From contig NSIL01000003.1 in assembly GCA_002737365.1 (NCBI GenBank), positions 83,100-135,077 on the forward strand: a stretch of DNA of 51,978 nt. The letters run 5' to 3'. Of the stretch, positions 1 to 8,617 are shown piece after piece. The notes beneath the pieces were generated by a model, which was not told the origin of the DNA, did no database searches, and worked only from the letters and a program-made list of their open reading frames with translations. Numbering within the stretch: position 1 is the first letter of the stretch; every line of letters starts with the position of its first letter. The DNA comes from Acidobacterium sp. (lineage in GTDB: Bacteria; Acidobacteriota; Vicinamibacteria; Vicinamibacterales; UBA2999). Position numbers and translations under genes: made by a program.

Positions 1-126
1 AATGGTCGCGCCGATGTGATTGTGGCGGGCGACGGAGATCTCCTGGCGCTTCACCCGTTCCGTGGAGTCGCGATCGTCACCCCCGCGGAGTACGTGAGAC
101 GCGAGGCTCAGAGCGTGGGCGTCTGA
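1..126 (+). CDS. PIN-domain toxin, C-terminal end (partial)
   Basis: The window opens inside this gene; 41 codons remain before TGA at 124-126. The segment ADVIVAGDGDLLALHPF followed by GVAIVTPAEYV matches the C-terminal strand and last acidic residues of the COG1569-type PIN family, the putative toxin component of type II toxin-antitoxin systems. These act as magnesium-dependent RNases. The two aspartates in the GDGDLL motif would be metal ligands in that fold. The start, the other catalytic residues and any antitoxin lie outside the window, so the system type is inferred from family resemblance only. Confidence 0.75.
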   Translation, partial: NGRADVIVAGDGDLLALHPFRGVAIVTPAEYVRREAQSVGV

Positions 127-349
127 CGGCAAGGTCTATCTGCTGAGCGAGAACGGCCACACCTTCATGAGCGGCGAGGCTGATCGCCCACCTCGCCAGA
201 GGCGGCAGTTGTGGATCAGCCCACAAAGTTCTATTGACGACGGTGCAACGCTAGTCGCAAGATACGCGCATCTAATCGCATCTCCATCATGCCAGCAGAC
301 GCTCTCATTTCTCTCGTTCATCGACGGCAACCAGACCGGAGGGGTATTC
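127..349. other. Intergenic stretch with a possible beta-propeller gene remnant
   Basis: No complete gene is seen between the PIN gene and the receptor. Around 125-165 the plus strand reads DGKVYLLSENGHTF, which resembles one blade of PQQ-type or BamB-like beta-propeller proteins, but it loses similarity at once and has no start. It may be a scrap of a deleted gene, in keeping with other fragments in the first 10 kb. The rest of the gap would be the leader of the receptor; a strong Shine-Dalgarno (GGAGGGG, 338-344) precedes the ATG at 350. Confidence 0.3.
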
Positions 350-3196
350 ATGCGTCGCACGTTTGGACTTGCACTCCTGTTCGTCCTCACCTTCACTTCC
401 CTGTCATTCGCCCAGGCGGTGACGTCCGGCACCGGTGCCATCAACGGCAAGGTCACTGACAACACCCAGGCGGTCATGCCTGGCGTCACGATCTCGCTGA
501 CCAGTCCGTCGCTGATGGGCGTCCGCTCCGCCGTGAGCGATGCCGACGGCCTCTACCGCTTTACCGCGGTCCCACCAGGGGACTATGTCCTGTTGTTCGA
601 GCTGGCTGGCTTCTCGACCGTCCGCAACGAGGGCATTCGTGTGAGCCTCGGCTTCACCGCCACGGTCAACGCGGAGCTCAAGGTCGCCTCCCTCTCGGAG
701 TCGATCGTCGTCACTGGCCAGTCGCCGGTGGTCGATACCTCGGCCACGCAGATCGGCAACAGCTTCGACGCCAAACAGCTGGCGGCCCTGCCGACGTCGC
801 GCGACTACTTTTCGCTGCTCGCCGGTTCGCCGGCGGTGCAAATGAGCCGCATCGACGTGGGCGGCAGCACCAACGGCACCCAGCAGGGGTTTGTGGTCTA
901 CGGCACCACCGGCCAGGTGCGCGCCAACATCGAGGGCATCAACGCCACCGAGGCGACCGGCGCGTTCGGCAACTACCCGGATGTCGGCGCGATGGAAGAA
1001 GTGCAGATCAACACCGCCGCCCACTCCGCCGAAGCCTCGACGCCGGGCGTGCAATCGCAGTTCATCAGCAAGTCGGGCGGCAACCAGTTCCGGGGCACGT
1101 TCTTTGGCGGCTACTCGAATGAAAGCTGGCAGGCGACCAACATCGACGCTGACCAGATTGCCCGTGGCCTGCTGGGTGGCGGCGGCCTGTTGCCGACCGA
1201 CGTCAATCGACTGTCGGCCTATCAGGACGAGAACGTCGGCCTGGGCGGCTACCTCGCCAAAGACCGCCTGTGGTATTACGGCTCGTATCGCCATCAGGAC
1301 ATCAAGGCGCGGTTCGTCAACTTCCCGGTCAAACCGCAGCAGACCATTCTCAACAACTACAGCGCCAAGTTCACGTACAACCTGTCGCAAAACAACAAGT
1401 TCATCGCCTATACCCAACTGTCGCAGAAGAGGCAGCCGCAGCGCTTCGACTCGTTCCTGCTGGGTGTCGACACCGGCATCAACACCTCCGAGGCCACTAC
1501 CTGGAACCAGAACTTCTGGGCCTGGGTGCACAAGGCGGAATGGAACGGCGTGCTGAGCGACAACGCCTTTGCCGAGATCCGCGGCGGCCAGTACGGCTAT
1601 GACTGGACCAACGGTGTGAACGGCACCGGCCTGCGCTACGAGGACATCAGCAACAACCTGATCTACGGGCGCAACCGGAACTGGAAACGCGAGCGCCGCC
1701 GCAACCAGGTGCTCGGCACCCTCAGCCTGTTCAGGAGCACCGACTTCGGCGACCACAACCTGAAGATCGGTGGCGAGATCTTTCAAGAGAGCGTCAACGA
1801 CATCTACCTGGACGGCTACGAAGAAGACCTCGTGCACGTGATGCAGAACGGCGTGCCGCTCGACATCATCTTCTTCCAGGCGCCGAACGTCTCGCAGAAC
1901 GGCCTGTGGACCTACGGCACCTTCATCAACGATACCTGGCGAATCAGTGACCGCGTGACCGCCAACGTCGGCGGCCGATTCGATCGCTACCGCGCCTTCC
2001 TGCCGGGGCAGGAGCACGCAGCGGGCCGCTACAACCCGTCGGTGATCACCTTCGCGGCCAAGGACAACGTCGTCGACTTCAACCTGTTCGCGCCGCGCCT
2101 GGGCATGACGTTTGACGTCACCGGCAACGGCAAGAACGTGATGAAGGTCAACTACGGCAAGTACTGGTGGAATCCCGGTGCCGACTTCCTGTTCAACGTC
2201 AACGAGAACTCGAATGCCTGGTGGCGCCGCCATCGCTGGACCGATGCCAACCGTGACGGGCGGTGGAACGAAGGCGAACAGGGTGCGTTGGTGTCGAGCC
2301 GAGGCGGCGCCGCAATCGAGTCCCTCGATCCCAACCTCGAGAACTCGCGCACGGACGAGATCGCCGCGTTCTTCGAGCACGAACTGATGGCTAACTTCGG
2401 CGTGCGCACCGGCTACGTCTGGCGCGGCGTCCGCAATCAATACGCGCGGATCAACGCGGCGCAACCCTATTCCGCCTTCACCGTGCCGGTGCAGGTGCCC
2501 GACCCCGGCCCAGACGGCCGCCTCGGAACGGCTGATGACGGGGCGGCGCTCACCGCGTATGACCTGGATCCGGCATTCCGCGGTCGAACCCCGATCAACA
2601 TGACCACCAACGTCGCCGGCGGCGATGCCTCGTACCACACCTTTGAGATCACCGGCACCAAGCGCATGAGCAATGACTGGAGCCTGCTGGCGTCGTACGG
2701 CTACACCAAGAGCTTTGACAACGGCCAGACCGCTTTCCTCGGCAACACCGTCCGGCAGAATGCCCTGCCGGCGACGCCAAACGACAAGATCAACACGGCC
2801 GAGGGCCGCTATGAATACTCGCGGCAGAACGTCAAGCTCTCGGGCACCTGGAATTCGCCCTGGTGGGGCATCTCGGTGTCGCCAATGTTGCGCTACCAGC
2901 AGGGCTTTCCGTTCGGCCGCACCTTCGCGGCAACGTTGAGCTACGGTAGCGTACGGTTCCTGGCTGAGCCGCTCGGCACGCGGCGGCAGGATGCGATCAC
3001 GATTGCCGACATCCGCATCGAGAAGACCGCGAAGGTCGGCGCCCGCCGCGACATTTCAGTGTTCTTCGACATCTATAACCTGACGAATGACAACCCGGCG
3101 CAAAACCTGCAGTGGAGCTCAGGCACCGCGTTTGACCGACCCCTGAGCATCGTCCCGCCGCGGCTGGCTCGGATTGGCTTGAAGCTGAATTTCTAG
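350..3196 (+). CDS. TonB-dependent receptor with carboxypeptidase-regulatory-like N-terminus
   Basis: A 948-residue outer-membrane protein of the Oar-like receptor group common in Acidobacteriota. An ATG at 350 is chosen because GGAGGGG lies 6 bases upstream and a clear signal peptide follows (about residues 1-22, ending SLSFA-QA); the open frame extends back to 167 without such signals. Residues about 30-115 form a carboxypeptidase D regulatory-like beta-sandwich (GAINGKVTD, then GLYRFTAVPPGDY). About 135-260 form the plug domain, with the GAMEEVQI segment. The rest is a 22-strand-type barrel ending in a terminal phenylalanine (GLKLNF), the Bam recognition signal. Such receptors import or bind oligosaccharides, peptides or chelates through TonB; the substrate cannot be told. 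No SusD-like partner is adjacent. A hairpin follows the stop. Confidence 0.93.
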   Translation: MRRTFGLALLFVLTFTSLSFAQAVTSGTGAINGKVTDNTQAVMPGVTISLTSPSLMGVRSAVSDADGLYRFTAVPPGDYVLLFELAGFSTVRNEGIRVSLGFTATVNAELKVASLSESIVVTGQSPVVDTSATQIGNSFDAKQLAALPTSRDYFSLLAGSPAVQMSRIDVGGSTNGTQQGFVVYGTTGQVRANIEGINATEATGAFGNYPDVGAMEEVQINTAAHSAEASTPGVQSQFISKSGGNQFRGTFFGGYSNESWQATNIDADQIARGLLGGGGLLPTDVNRLSAYQDENVGLGGYLAKDRLWYYGSYRHQDIKARFVNFPVKPQQTILNNYSAKFTYNLSQNNKFIAYTQLSQKRQPQRFDSFLLGVDTGINTSEATTWNQNFWAWVHKAEWNGVLSDNAFAEIRGGQYGYDWTNGVNGTGLRYEDISNNLIYGRNRNWKRERRRNQVLGTLSLFRSTDFGDHNLKIGGEIFQESVNDIYLDGYEEDLVHVMQNGVPLDIIFFQAPNVSQNGLWTYGTFINDTWRISDRVTANVGGRFDRYRAFLPGQEHAAGRYNPSVITFAAKDNVVDFNLFAPRLGMTFDVTGNGKNVMKVNYGKYWWNPGADFLFNVNENSNAWWRRHRWTDANRDGRWNEGEQGALVSSRGGAAIESLDPNLENSRTDEIAAFFEHELMANFGVRTGYVWRGVRNQYARINAAQPYSAFTVPVQVPDPGPDGRLGTADDGAALTAYDLDPAFRGRTPINMTTNVAGGDASYHTFEITGTKRMSNDWSLLASYGYTKSFDNGQTAFLGNTVRQNALPATPNDKINTAEGRYEYSRQNVKLSGTWNSPWWGISVSPMLRYQQGFPFGRTFAATLSYGSVRFLAEPLGTRRQDAITIADIRIEKTAKVGARRDISVFFDIYNLTNDNPAQNLQWSSGTAFDRPLSIVPPRLARIGLKLNF

Positions 3197-3219
3197 TTCG
3201 TAACGCAACGCGGCCGCCG

Positions 3220-3255
3220 GGACGGGCGTCACCCAATGGGCGTAAATGCCCGTCC
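3220..3255 (+). terminator. Hairpin downstream of the receptor gene
   Basis: A 10-base stem (3220-3229 with 3246-3255, one G-U pair, core GGACGGGC/GCCCGTCC) with a 16-base loop starts 24 bases after the stop. It lacks a clean T-run, so it may be a weak or Rho-assisted terminator or simply an mRNA-stabilising 3' hairpin. Confidence 0.5.
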
Positions 3256-3336
3256 TGGTAGCTGAAAGCCTCTAGAAAACCTACCGAAGCGGTGAATCGT
3301 CACGGCGCCGGCCGTTGACCGCGCCTCGGCTGGCAA

Positions 3337-3395
3337 GACAATAAGCGCTATTAGCGGTCTCCCGGGTCAACATCAGGCCCGTTCTCAGACTCAGG
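3337..3395. repeat. Dispersed repeat R1, copy 1 (IS91-type end)
   Basis: A 59-base segment beginning GACAATAAGCGCTATTAG and continuing through CCCGGGTCAAC to TCTCAGACTCAGG. It agrees with 7353-7411 at 55 of 59 positions. Its first 35 bases agree at about 31-32 positions with 9580-9614, which lies just past the 3' end of an IS91-family transposase relic. All three copies point the same way. The inner AATAAGCGCTATT is a near palindrome. This copy lies between the receptor and a DUF5916 pseudogene, with no transposase beside it. Confidence 0.75.
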
Positions 3396-3529
3396 GCCGA
3401 CCAGACCGCTTCCCAGAAGTCCACGTTGAGTGTCCAAGTACTGTCAGCTTCAAAAATCGCGACAACTGTTGCTATGCCGCTAGCCACGTCAACTGCAACA
3501 CCGATCGCACGAGCTTCCAGTTGGACCAC

Positions 3530-4056
3530 ACCGTGGTCGGCGATCGGCGTTCGCCCGCACCTTTGGCTCGGCTCGCTACAGCCCACGGTCAACGGGTTGG
3601 TGGAACATCCGCAAGGTGTTCTACAAGGCGAGCTACGACTACTACGAGGATCCCAACCACGGTCCGGAATCGCGCGCGGCGTACGGCGCCATGCGGATGG
3701 AGTTCAGCAACAGCGATCAGTGGGCGTTCGAGTTTTCCCGCCTGTTCGGAAAGCTGAACGCGCGGTTGGTGCCAGCCACCGGCGTGACGGTGCCGGTTGG
3801 CGCTTACGAGTTCACGCAGAGCCGGGACCTCGACACGCTGTCGCCGGCCCGGCCCGTGTCGGGCACGCTGCAATTGACCTATGGCGGCTGCTACGGCTAT
3901 CCGCTGCGCGCGATCAGGTGGCGCGGAATTCGGGCCACGCTTCCTGATGGAGCCGGCGATCTCGCTCAACTACTTCGACACCCCATACGGTAATGGCGAC
4001 CGCCACTTGGTGAGCTCGCTCGGGCCGCGTCACCTCGTGATTCCACCTGGTCTGCG
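3530..4056 (+). pseudogene. DUF5916-type outer-membrane protein, degraded C-terminal fragment
   Basis: The plus strand from about 3530 reads RTFGSARYSPRS, then IRKVFYKASYDYYED, then VPVGAYEFTQSRD and SPARPVSGTLQL. These align in order with the C-terminal half of the intact DUF5916 protein at 4863-7178 (for example IRKLYYEANFDY, LAPGGYGFNYVD, GPQRRVGGDV). Around 3885-3945 the frame shifts by one base and homology resumes as FLMEPAISLNYFDTPYG (intact copy: LSLEPRVSVSLAKLPEG). The N-terminal CBM9-like part is missing and there is no start. It is therefore a truncated, frameshifted relative; the divergence suggests a paralogue, not a recent duplication. Confidence 0.75.
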
Positions 4057-4761
4057 ATGTGCCGGAATGGAGGGAACAATGGCGTTACAATCGGGGCCGT
4101 GGATCTGACGTCCCCGCCCGGCGCCGCCAAGGACTCGACACCACCGGAGGACAGCAGCAAGGCCCGCAAGAAAGAACTGAAGCGGCTGCTCGAAGGGTCC
4201 CGGCCGCTCGATTGGTCCGAGCGTTATCGCGCGCTCAACGACGCCATGGACGAGGCGTACGACCTCATCGACATCAACAACCGCGAAGCCCGCTTTGCCC
4301 TCGTGCTGATGGGCGCCCTCAACGCGGCGGTGCTGGTGGTGTCGACACGCACCGACCTGCTGCAGGGCGTGTTCGGCGAGTTTCCCATTGCTGTGGGGGG
4401 CCTGCTCGGGCTGTACGCGGTGACCGCCGTGTACTTCTTTCTGCAGGCGATCGAAGCGCTGCGACCCGGTCGGTTCAAGCCGCGGCTGGGCAACTGGTCG
4501 AAGGATGCGGACGACTACCCGATGGGCGTGCGGTACTTCGAAGACGTGATCCAGCGCGACGCCGTCGGTTACTGGCGAGCGTGGAACGAGGTGCAGACCG
4601 GTCAGCTCAATGCCGAGATCGCCATCCAGGTGCACAGCCTCTGCCTGAAGAACAATGCGACGCGCGACGCGCTCCGCCGATTGTTCGCCGGTCTGCGGGT
4701 GATGACCGTGCTCGTCGCGGGGCTGCTGACGTTGTTTGTCTACGCGACGCTCAACAACTGA
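4057..4761 (+). CDS. Membrane protein resembling Pycsar effector (DUF5706-like)
   Basis: Up to 234 residues; the start may instead be GTG 4099 (220 residues), since neither has a strong Shine-Dalgarno. An N-terminal soluble helical part (about 1-80) contains NDAMDEAYDLIDINNREARF. Two membrane helices follow (about 82-102 and 112-137), then a helical soluble region ending NAEIAIQVHSLCLKNNATR, then a last membrane helix (about 213-232). This order, helical lead-in with a short NxEA/TKA-like turn before the first helix and a K/N-rich helix before the last, resembles the Pycsar effector transmembrane family (DUF5706). That family depolarises membranes when bound to cyclic UMP or CMP. No pyrimidine cyclase is adjacent, so the role is open. 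It converges with the DUF5916 gene across about 100 bases. Confidence 0.6.
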   Translation: MCRNGGNNGVTIGAVDLTSPPGAAKDSTPPEDSSKARKKELKRLLEGSRPLDWSERYRALNDAMDEAYDLIDINNREARFALVLMGALNAAVLVVSTRTDLLQGVFGEFPIAVGGLLGLYAVTAVYFFLQAIEALRPGRFKPRLGNWSKDADDYPMGVRYFEDVIQRDAVGYWRAWNEVQTGQLNAEIAIQVHSLCLKNNATRDALRRLFAGLRVMTVLVAGLLTLFVYATLNN

Positions 4762-4862
4762 CGGCGGTTATTTTATGCGCGCGGGCACTGTGCCCAGCTC
4801 GCGCGCCGATGGCACGCCGTTCAATGTCCCGGCCGCTGACACCGCGCCGGCGCGCGACCCTG

Positions 4863-7178
4863 TCAGAAGCGGAACAGGCGCGTGTACTTCACGACGAAGC
4901 CGCGGTTCTGCAGCGGCTCGCGCGCGTTCGGCGTTGTGTCGCGTCCTTCACTGAACACCGCGAACAGATCGCTCCCGGGTCGGTACTCCCACCGCAGGCG
5001 CACATTCATCGAGAACGCGTTCGTGCTGGAGTTGTACTGCACGAGTCCGCTCGCAAACACGCGCGGCGTGAGCGTGAACGTGGCGCGGTTGGCGAGCAGC
5101 TTCGTCACGAAGTCGCCCTCGGGCAGCTTCGCCAACGACACCGACACGCGCGGCTCGAGCGAGAGGCGCGGCGTCAGCTCGACCCGGCCCGAGTAGCTCA
5201 CTTGCGTCCGCGTGCCGCTGTAGAAGTTGCCGCGGATGACGCGCACGTCGCCACCCACTCGCCGCTGCGGCCCCAACCGATAGAGCGCGTCGACATAGTT
5301 GAATCCGTAGCCACCCGGCGCGAGCGTCACGCCCTTCGAGATCTCGAACAGATTGGTCAACGCCTCGTAGTTGCGGTTATAGTTCAGTTCAACCTGATCC
5401 CCGCTCTGCAAATCCGCCTTGATCGTCCCCTGCGCCAGCCGCGACTGGATCTGGCCGTCGGTGTTGTTGACGATGTAGTCGAAATTGGCCTCGTAGTAAA
5501 GCTTCCGGATGGCGCGGATGCCGCGCGGCCGCGGGCTGAAGCGCAGCTGCCCGTAGTGGCGGCGGAAGTTCTCGCGTCGCAGGAAGCCGATCTCGGGATT
5601 GAAGTCTTCGCCCACCTTCAGTAGTTCGTAGTTCAGGCCGTAGCGGTCGGCGTTGTAATCGAACTGCGCGCGGTAGCTCTGCGAGTCGCCGTCGCGACCG
5701 TCCGACTGCGTGCCGGCGAAGTAACCGCCGATGTTCAGGTTCTCGTAGAAGCCGAAGTTGGCGTCGACACCGGTCGCCTGGTTCGACCCGGTGCCCGCCG
5801 TGCCCACCGAGCGGTTCGTGGCGATGACGCCGATGCTGCTGCGCCGCAGGATGTCGCGCTTCAGGCGGACGACGGAGAAGTTGGTGCTCTCGGCTTTGGC
5901 CAGGGTGTCGTCGGCCGTCTGGATGTCGAGCAGGCCGACACTGAACCCACCGAGGCGTCCGGTCAGGCGTCCGCCGGCCGTGATGGGCGTCGGCACGCCG
6001 TTCTGCAGGCCGATGCGCCGGCTGAAGAAGAGCAGCGGGGTCTCGTTCGGGGCGCCGCCTCCGCTTTCACCACCGCCGCGTGCCCCGACGCTCGCGAACT
6101 GGAAGAGCCCCTGGCCTTCGAGGAAGAAATCGCGACGCTCCGGGAAGAACTGGCTGAAGCGGGTGAGGTTCACCTGCTGCTCGTCTTCCTCCACCTGGGC
6201 GAAGTCGGTGTTGTAGGTGAAGTCGAGCGTCAGGCTTCGCGTGATGCCGTACTTGGCGTCCACCCCGAAGTCGCCCTTCAGGTCGTTCGTGTAGGGGGCG
6301 GCTGCTACCTTGTTGGTCAGTACCTCGGAGATGGCGTAGGGCTTCAGTTCGAGATTGCGCGACGCCGACGGCACCTCGATGCCGACGAGCGTGGCGGCGA
6401 CGTTGAACCGCGTGGCGCCCATTGGGCCATACGACGCCGGCACCGGTGACAGGTAGGACGTTTCGTTCTTCCAGCGCACGATGCGACGGACGTTCACGCT
6501 CCACACCTGCTCGCCGCCCTGACGGTAGCGCAGCGACTTGAAGGGAATCACCATCTCGCTGGTCCACCCCTGGTCGAAGTGGGCGCTGCGCGTGTCCCAC
6601 ACGGTGTTCCAGTCGTAGTTGTTGCCGCTGCGCTCGTCAGCCACCAGCGCGTCGCGGATGGCGCCGAGCGAGTTCGTCTGGAAGTAGTAGCCGCTGCGCC
6701 GGTCGTAGAAGGTGTCGAGCGACACGCTGAAGCTGTCGTTCTGGCCGATGCTCCGGTTGTCGCGACGCATTTCGTTCGCCTGCAGGCTCTCGGGATGGCT
6801 GTCCCACATGCGGCCGGCGAGGTAGAGGTTGTTGTCGTCGTAGAACACCCAGAAGTCGGTGTCCTCCGTGGTGTTCTCGCCTTCGTGCGGCTCCTGCTGG
6901 ATGAAGCCGTTCACCGGGTCGGTGCGCCGGTAGATGTCTTCATCGAGCCGGCCGTCGAGCGTCAGCGGCTTGTCGATCCGCACCGCGCGCATCGTGATGC
7001 GCCCCTGCTCGTCGCGCACCGACATGGCTGGAGGCACCGGCGCAGGCGGACCGTTGATGCCGGCGGGAGTCGCGGGCGATGCTGGGGCCTGAGAGAACGC
7101 GGTCGAGGGAATGAACGAAAACCCTGCGAAGCAGAGCGAGGCAAGGAGGAGCATCCTTGCGGATACCGGCGTGATCAT
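4863..7178 (-). CDS. DUF5916 / CBM9-like outer-membrane protein
   Basis: A 772-residue exported protein. ATG 7178 is chosen because a signal peptide follows (MLLLASLCFAGFSFI, cleavage near AFS-QA), and a TACAAT box lies 10 bases upstream. After a proline-rich linker, residues about 60-240 form a carbohydrate-binding family 9-like beta-sandwich (LDGRLDEDIYR, FWVFYDDNNLYLAGRMW, SEMVIPFKSLRY). The remainder is a DUF5916 beta-barrel ending in YTRLFRF with a terminal phenylalanine, as in outer-membrane barrels. Members are often found with hydrolases or TonB receptors and are frequently labelled hydrolases without experimental proof. A decayed homologue lies at 3530-4056 on the other strand. The function is probably surface glycan or peptide binding, inferred only. 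Confidence 0.85.
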   Translation of the reverse strand: MITPVSARMLLLASLCFAGFSFIPSTAFSQAPASPATPAGINGPPAPVPPAMSVRDEQGRITMRAVRIDKPLTLDGRLDEDIYRRTDPVNGFIQQEPHEGENTTEDTDFWVFYDDNNLYLAGRMWDSHPESLQANEMRRDNRSIGQNDSFSVSLDTFYDRRSGYYFQTNSLGAIRDALVADERSGNNYDWNTVWDTRSAHFDQGWTSEMVIPFKSLRYRQGGEQVWSVNVRRIVRWKNETSYLSPVPASYGPMGATRFNVAATLVGIEVPSASRNLELKPYAISEVLTNKVAAAPYTNDLKGDFGVDAKYGITRSLTLDFTYNTDFAQVEEDEQQVNLTRFSQFFPERRDFFLEGQGLFQFASVGARGGGESGGGAPNETPLLFFSRRIGLQNGVPTPITAGGRLTGRLGGFSVGLLDIQTADDTLAKAESTNFSVVRLKRDILRRSSIGVIATNRSVGTAGTGSNQATGVDANFGFYENLNIGGYFAGTQSDGRDGDSQSYRAQFDYNADRYGLNYELLKVGEDFNPEIGFLRRENFRRHYGQLRFSPRPRGIRAIRKLYYEANFDYIVNNTDGQIQSRLAQGTIKADLQSGDQVELNYNRNYEALTNLFEISKGVTLAPGGYGFNYVDALYRLGPQRRVGGDVRVIRGNFYSGTRTQVSYSGRVELTPRLSLEPRVSVSLAKLPEGDFVTKLLANRATFTLTPRVFASGLVQYNSSTNAFSMNVRLRWEYRPGSDLFAVFSEGRDTTPNAREPLQNRGFVVKYTRLFRF

Positions 7179-7263
7179 GCGCACGCCATTGTAGTCGGCC
7201 CGGAGGTGCGGGGCCGGTGCGCGTTGCCTGTAGAATTCGTAAGAACCGACACGAGAGAGCCCC

Positions 7264-7352
7264 TTGCGACTGAAAATCACCATGCTCGGCGCCGCGTCGA
7301 CGCGATCCTGTTCACGCACAGCCACGCCGACCACATCCTCGGACTGGACGAT
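7264..7352 (+). pseudogene. MBL-fold metallohydrolase, truncated start with internal deletion
   Basis: TTG 7264 begins LRLKITMLGAA, the first strand of PhnP-like metallo-beta-lactamase-fold hydrolases. A few codons later, one frame over, comes VDAILFTHSHADHILGLDD, which carries the family's HxHxDH zinc motif. Normally some 50 or more residues separate these parts, so there is an internal deletion with a frame change. The fragment stops exactly where repeat R1 copy 2 begins (7353). It cannot encode a working enzyme. Confidence 0.75.
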
Positions 7353-7411
7353 GACAATAAGCGCTATTAGCGGCCTCCCGGGTCAACATAAGGCCTGTTC
7401 TCAGACCCAGG
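7353..7411. repeat. Dispersed repeat R1, copy 2 (IS91-type end)
   Basis: This copy matches the repeat at 3337-3395 at 55 of 59 positions and shares its first 35 bases, with a few mismatches, with 9580-9614. It directly joins the truncated MBL hydrolase on its left to a queC-like fragment on its right, so it marks a recombination or transposition junction. Confidence 0.75.
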
Positions 7412-7420
7412 CAGGTCATT

Positions 7421-7581
7421 TTGCGCGGTGTCGAGTTGGGGGTGCCGCTGGAACTGACGTTGTCCGGTATGAACCCAGTCACTGCCGAAGCGCTACCGCG
7501 GCATTGCGGACTGTGCAGCAAGTGCCGCGAACGCCGGGACGCGTTCGCCGAAGCGGGCGTAGACGACCGCAGTAGCTACGC
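7421..7581 (+). pseudogene. QueC-like (7-cyano-7-deazaguanine synthase) C-terminal fragment
   Basis: The frame reads GVELGVPLELTLSGMNP, then RHCGLCSKCRERRDAFAEAG and ends SSYA. This is the C-terminal zinc-binding region of the QueC family, with a CxxCxxC cluster. QueC makes preQ0 for queuosine synthesis. Here the first zinc cysteine (normally LSC or WSC) is glycine, and the whole ATPase part is absent. The piece begins 10 bases after repeat R1 copy 2 and ends by running into a cupin fragment. Confidence 0.7.
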
Positions 7582-7641
7582 GTGCACTACGAGGCTGGCG
7601 CCAAGCTGCCGGTCCACACTCACCCGCCGGGCACGACAGAT
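7579..7641 (+). pseudogene. Cupin-domain fragment
   Basis: In the frame one base from the QueC piece, the sequence reads VHYEAGAKLPVHTHPPG. This is the first cupin motif (G, then HxH) as in ChrR-like anti-sigma cupins. Nothing of the second cupin motif follows, and stops appear soon after 7632. Between here and the carbonic anhydrase (about 7642-7846) I see only a patch of lower GC and no gene. Confidence 0.5.
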
Positions 7642-7846
7642 AGACGCTCGGCGGCCAGCAGGGAGACGAGTCTTTCGTTAACAGTTGAGGCCGCAAAAAC
7701 GTTCTATCGTCCCCGCTGGAAAAACATGCCTGTCGGTCTTGAATTATCTATTCCTGAATCTCCGGCTGGCGCGATGGGATGGAAAATTCGAAAAGTCGTC
7801 GCGCTGGCTCAATACTGGTCCAGTCGAAATCGGCGAACGGGAGTCA

Positions 7847-8500
7847 ATGATGTTGCGACCCATAGTGATGATGACGGCGCTGGCGTTGGCCGCGACGAGC
7901 AACGCTCAGCCGGCCACGCCGGATCAGCTGCAGCGTTTAATGGCTGGCAACGCGCGGTACCTGTCAGGCCAGAGCACCCACCTTAACCAGGATCACGCGC
8001 GCCGGGCCGAGGTGGCTAAGGGACAGAAGCCCTTCGCCATGGTGCTGAGCTGCGCCGACTCACGGGTGCCGCCCGAGATCCTCTTCGATCAGGGCCTCGG
8101 CGATCTATTCGTGGTTCGGGTCGCCGGCAACATCGCCGACTCCAACGCGCTCGGTAGCCTCGAGTACGGCGCTCAGGTGCTGGGCGCGAGATTCCTGATG
8201 GTGCTCGGTCATGAGTACTGCGGCGCCGTGGACGCGGCGCTGAAGGGCGGGCGTGCCGGTGGCAACATCGACAGTGTCCTCGACGCCATCGCGCCCGCTG
8301 CCGGCCGCGCCAAGGCCGATCCGGCCAAGACCGATCTGCTCGACCGGGCCATGGTCGAGAATGTGCGGGAGGTGCTGATGGCGATCTCCAAACGAAGTCC
8401 GGCACTGGCGGGAATGGCCGCGAAAGGCGAGCTCAAGATTGTTGGTGCCCGCTACGACCTCGACAGCGGCGCCGTGACGCCGGTGACCGCGGGCAAGTAG
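7847..8500 (+). CDS. Beta-carbonic anhydrase, exported
   Basis: A 217-residue beta-class carbonic anhydrase, interconverting CO2 and bicarbonate. ATG 7847 (or 7850) is chosen: GGGAG lies just upstream and an apparent signal peptide follows (about residues 1-21, ending SNA-QP). The open frame extends back to 7685 into the gene-fragment region, which is not credible as coding. Zinc ligands and partner residues are present: Cys69, Asp71 and Arg73 in SCADSRVPPE, then His122 and Cys125 in LGHEYCGAV. The signal peptide implies a periplasmic enzyme, as in several Acidobacteriota and Proteobacteria. There is no operon partner; the next gene is on the opposite strand. Confidence 0.92.
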   Translation: MMLRPIVMMTALALAATSNAQPATPDQLQRLMAGNARYLSGQSTHLNQDHARRAEVAKGQKPFAMVLSCADSRVPPEILFDQGLGDLFVVRVAGNIADSNALGSLEYGAQVLGARFLMVLGHEYCGAVDAALKGGRAGGNIDSVLDAIAPAAGRAKADPAKTDLLDRAMVENVREVLMAISKRSPALAGMAAKGELKIVGARYDLDSGAVTPVTAGK

Positions 8501-8617
8501 CACGCCTACAGCGGCTTAATGGGCACAGAGAGTGACGAGGGCGCCGAAGCGGGCGACGGTGGCGGCTTCGATGTCGCCTTCCTGCGAACTGAACTCAGCC
8601 TTCGCGTCGTGCCTTGG

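Noticed and set aside
404-2638. A 744-codon open frame on the minus strand opposite the receptor
   Set aside because: It is a GC-driven antisense shadow of the receptor; composition is repetitive Val/Arg/Gly and no family is recognisable.
3337-3395. Repeat R1 as an integron attC site (59-base element)
   Set aside because: The length fits by chance, but no RYYYAAC / GTTRRRY core pair is present and the match to the IS91 relic end explains it better.
8506-8617. Minus-strand coding downstream of the nucleotidyltransferase
   Set aside because: Short frames here lack a start and recognisable sequence; I see no supportable gene.
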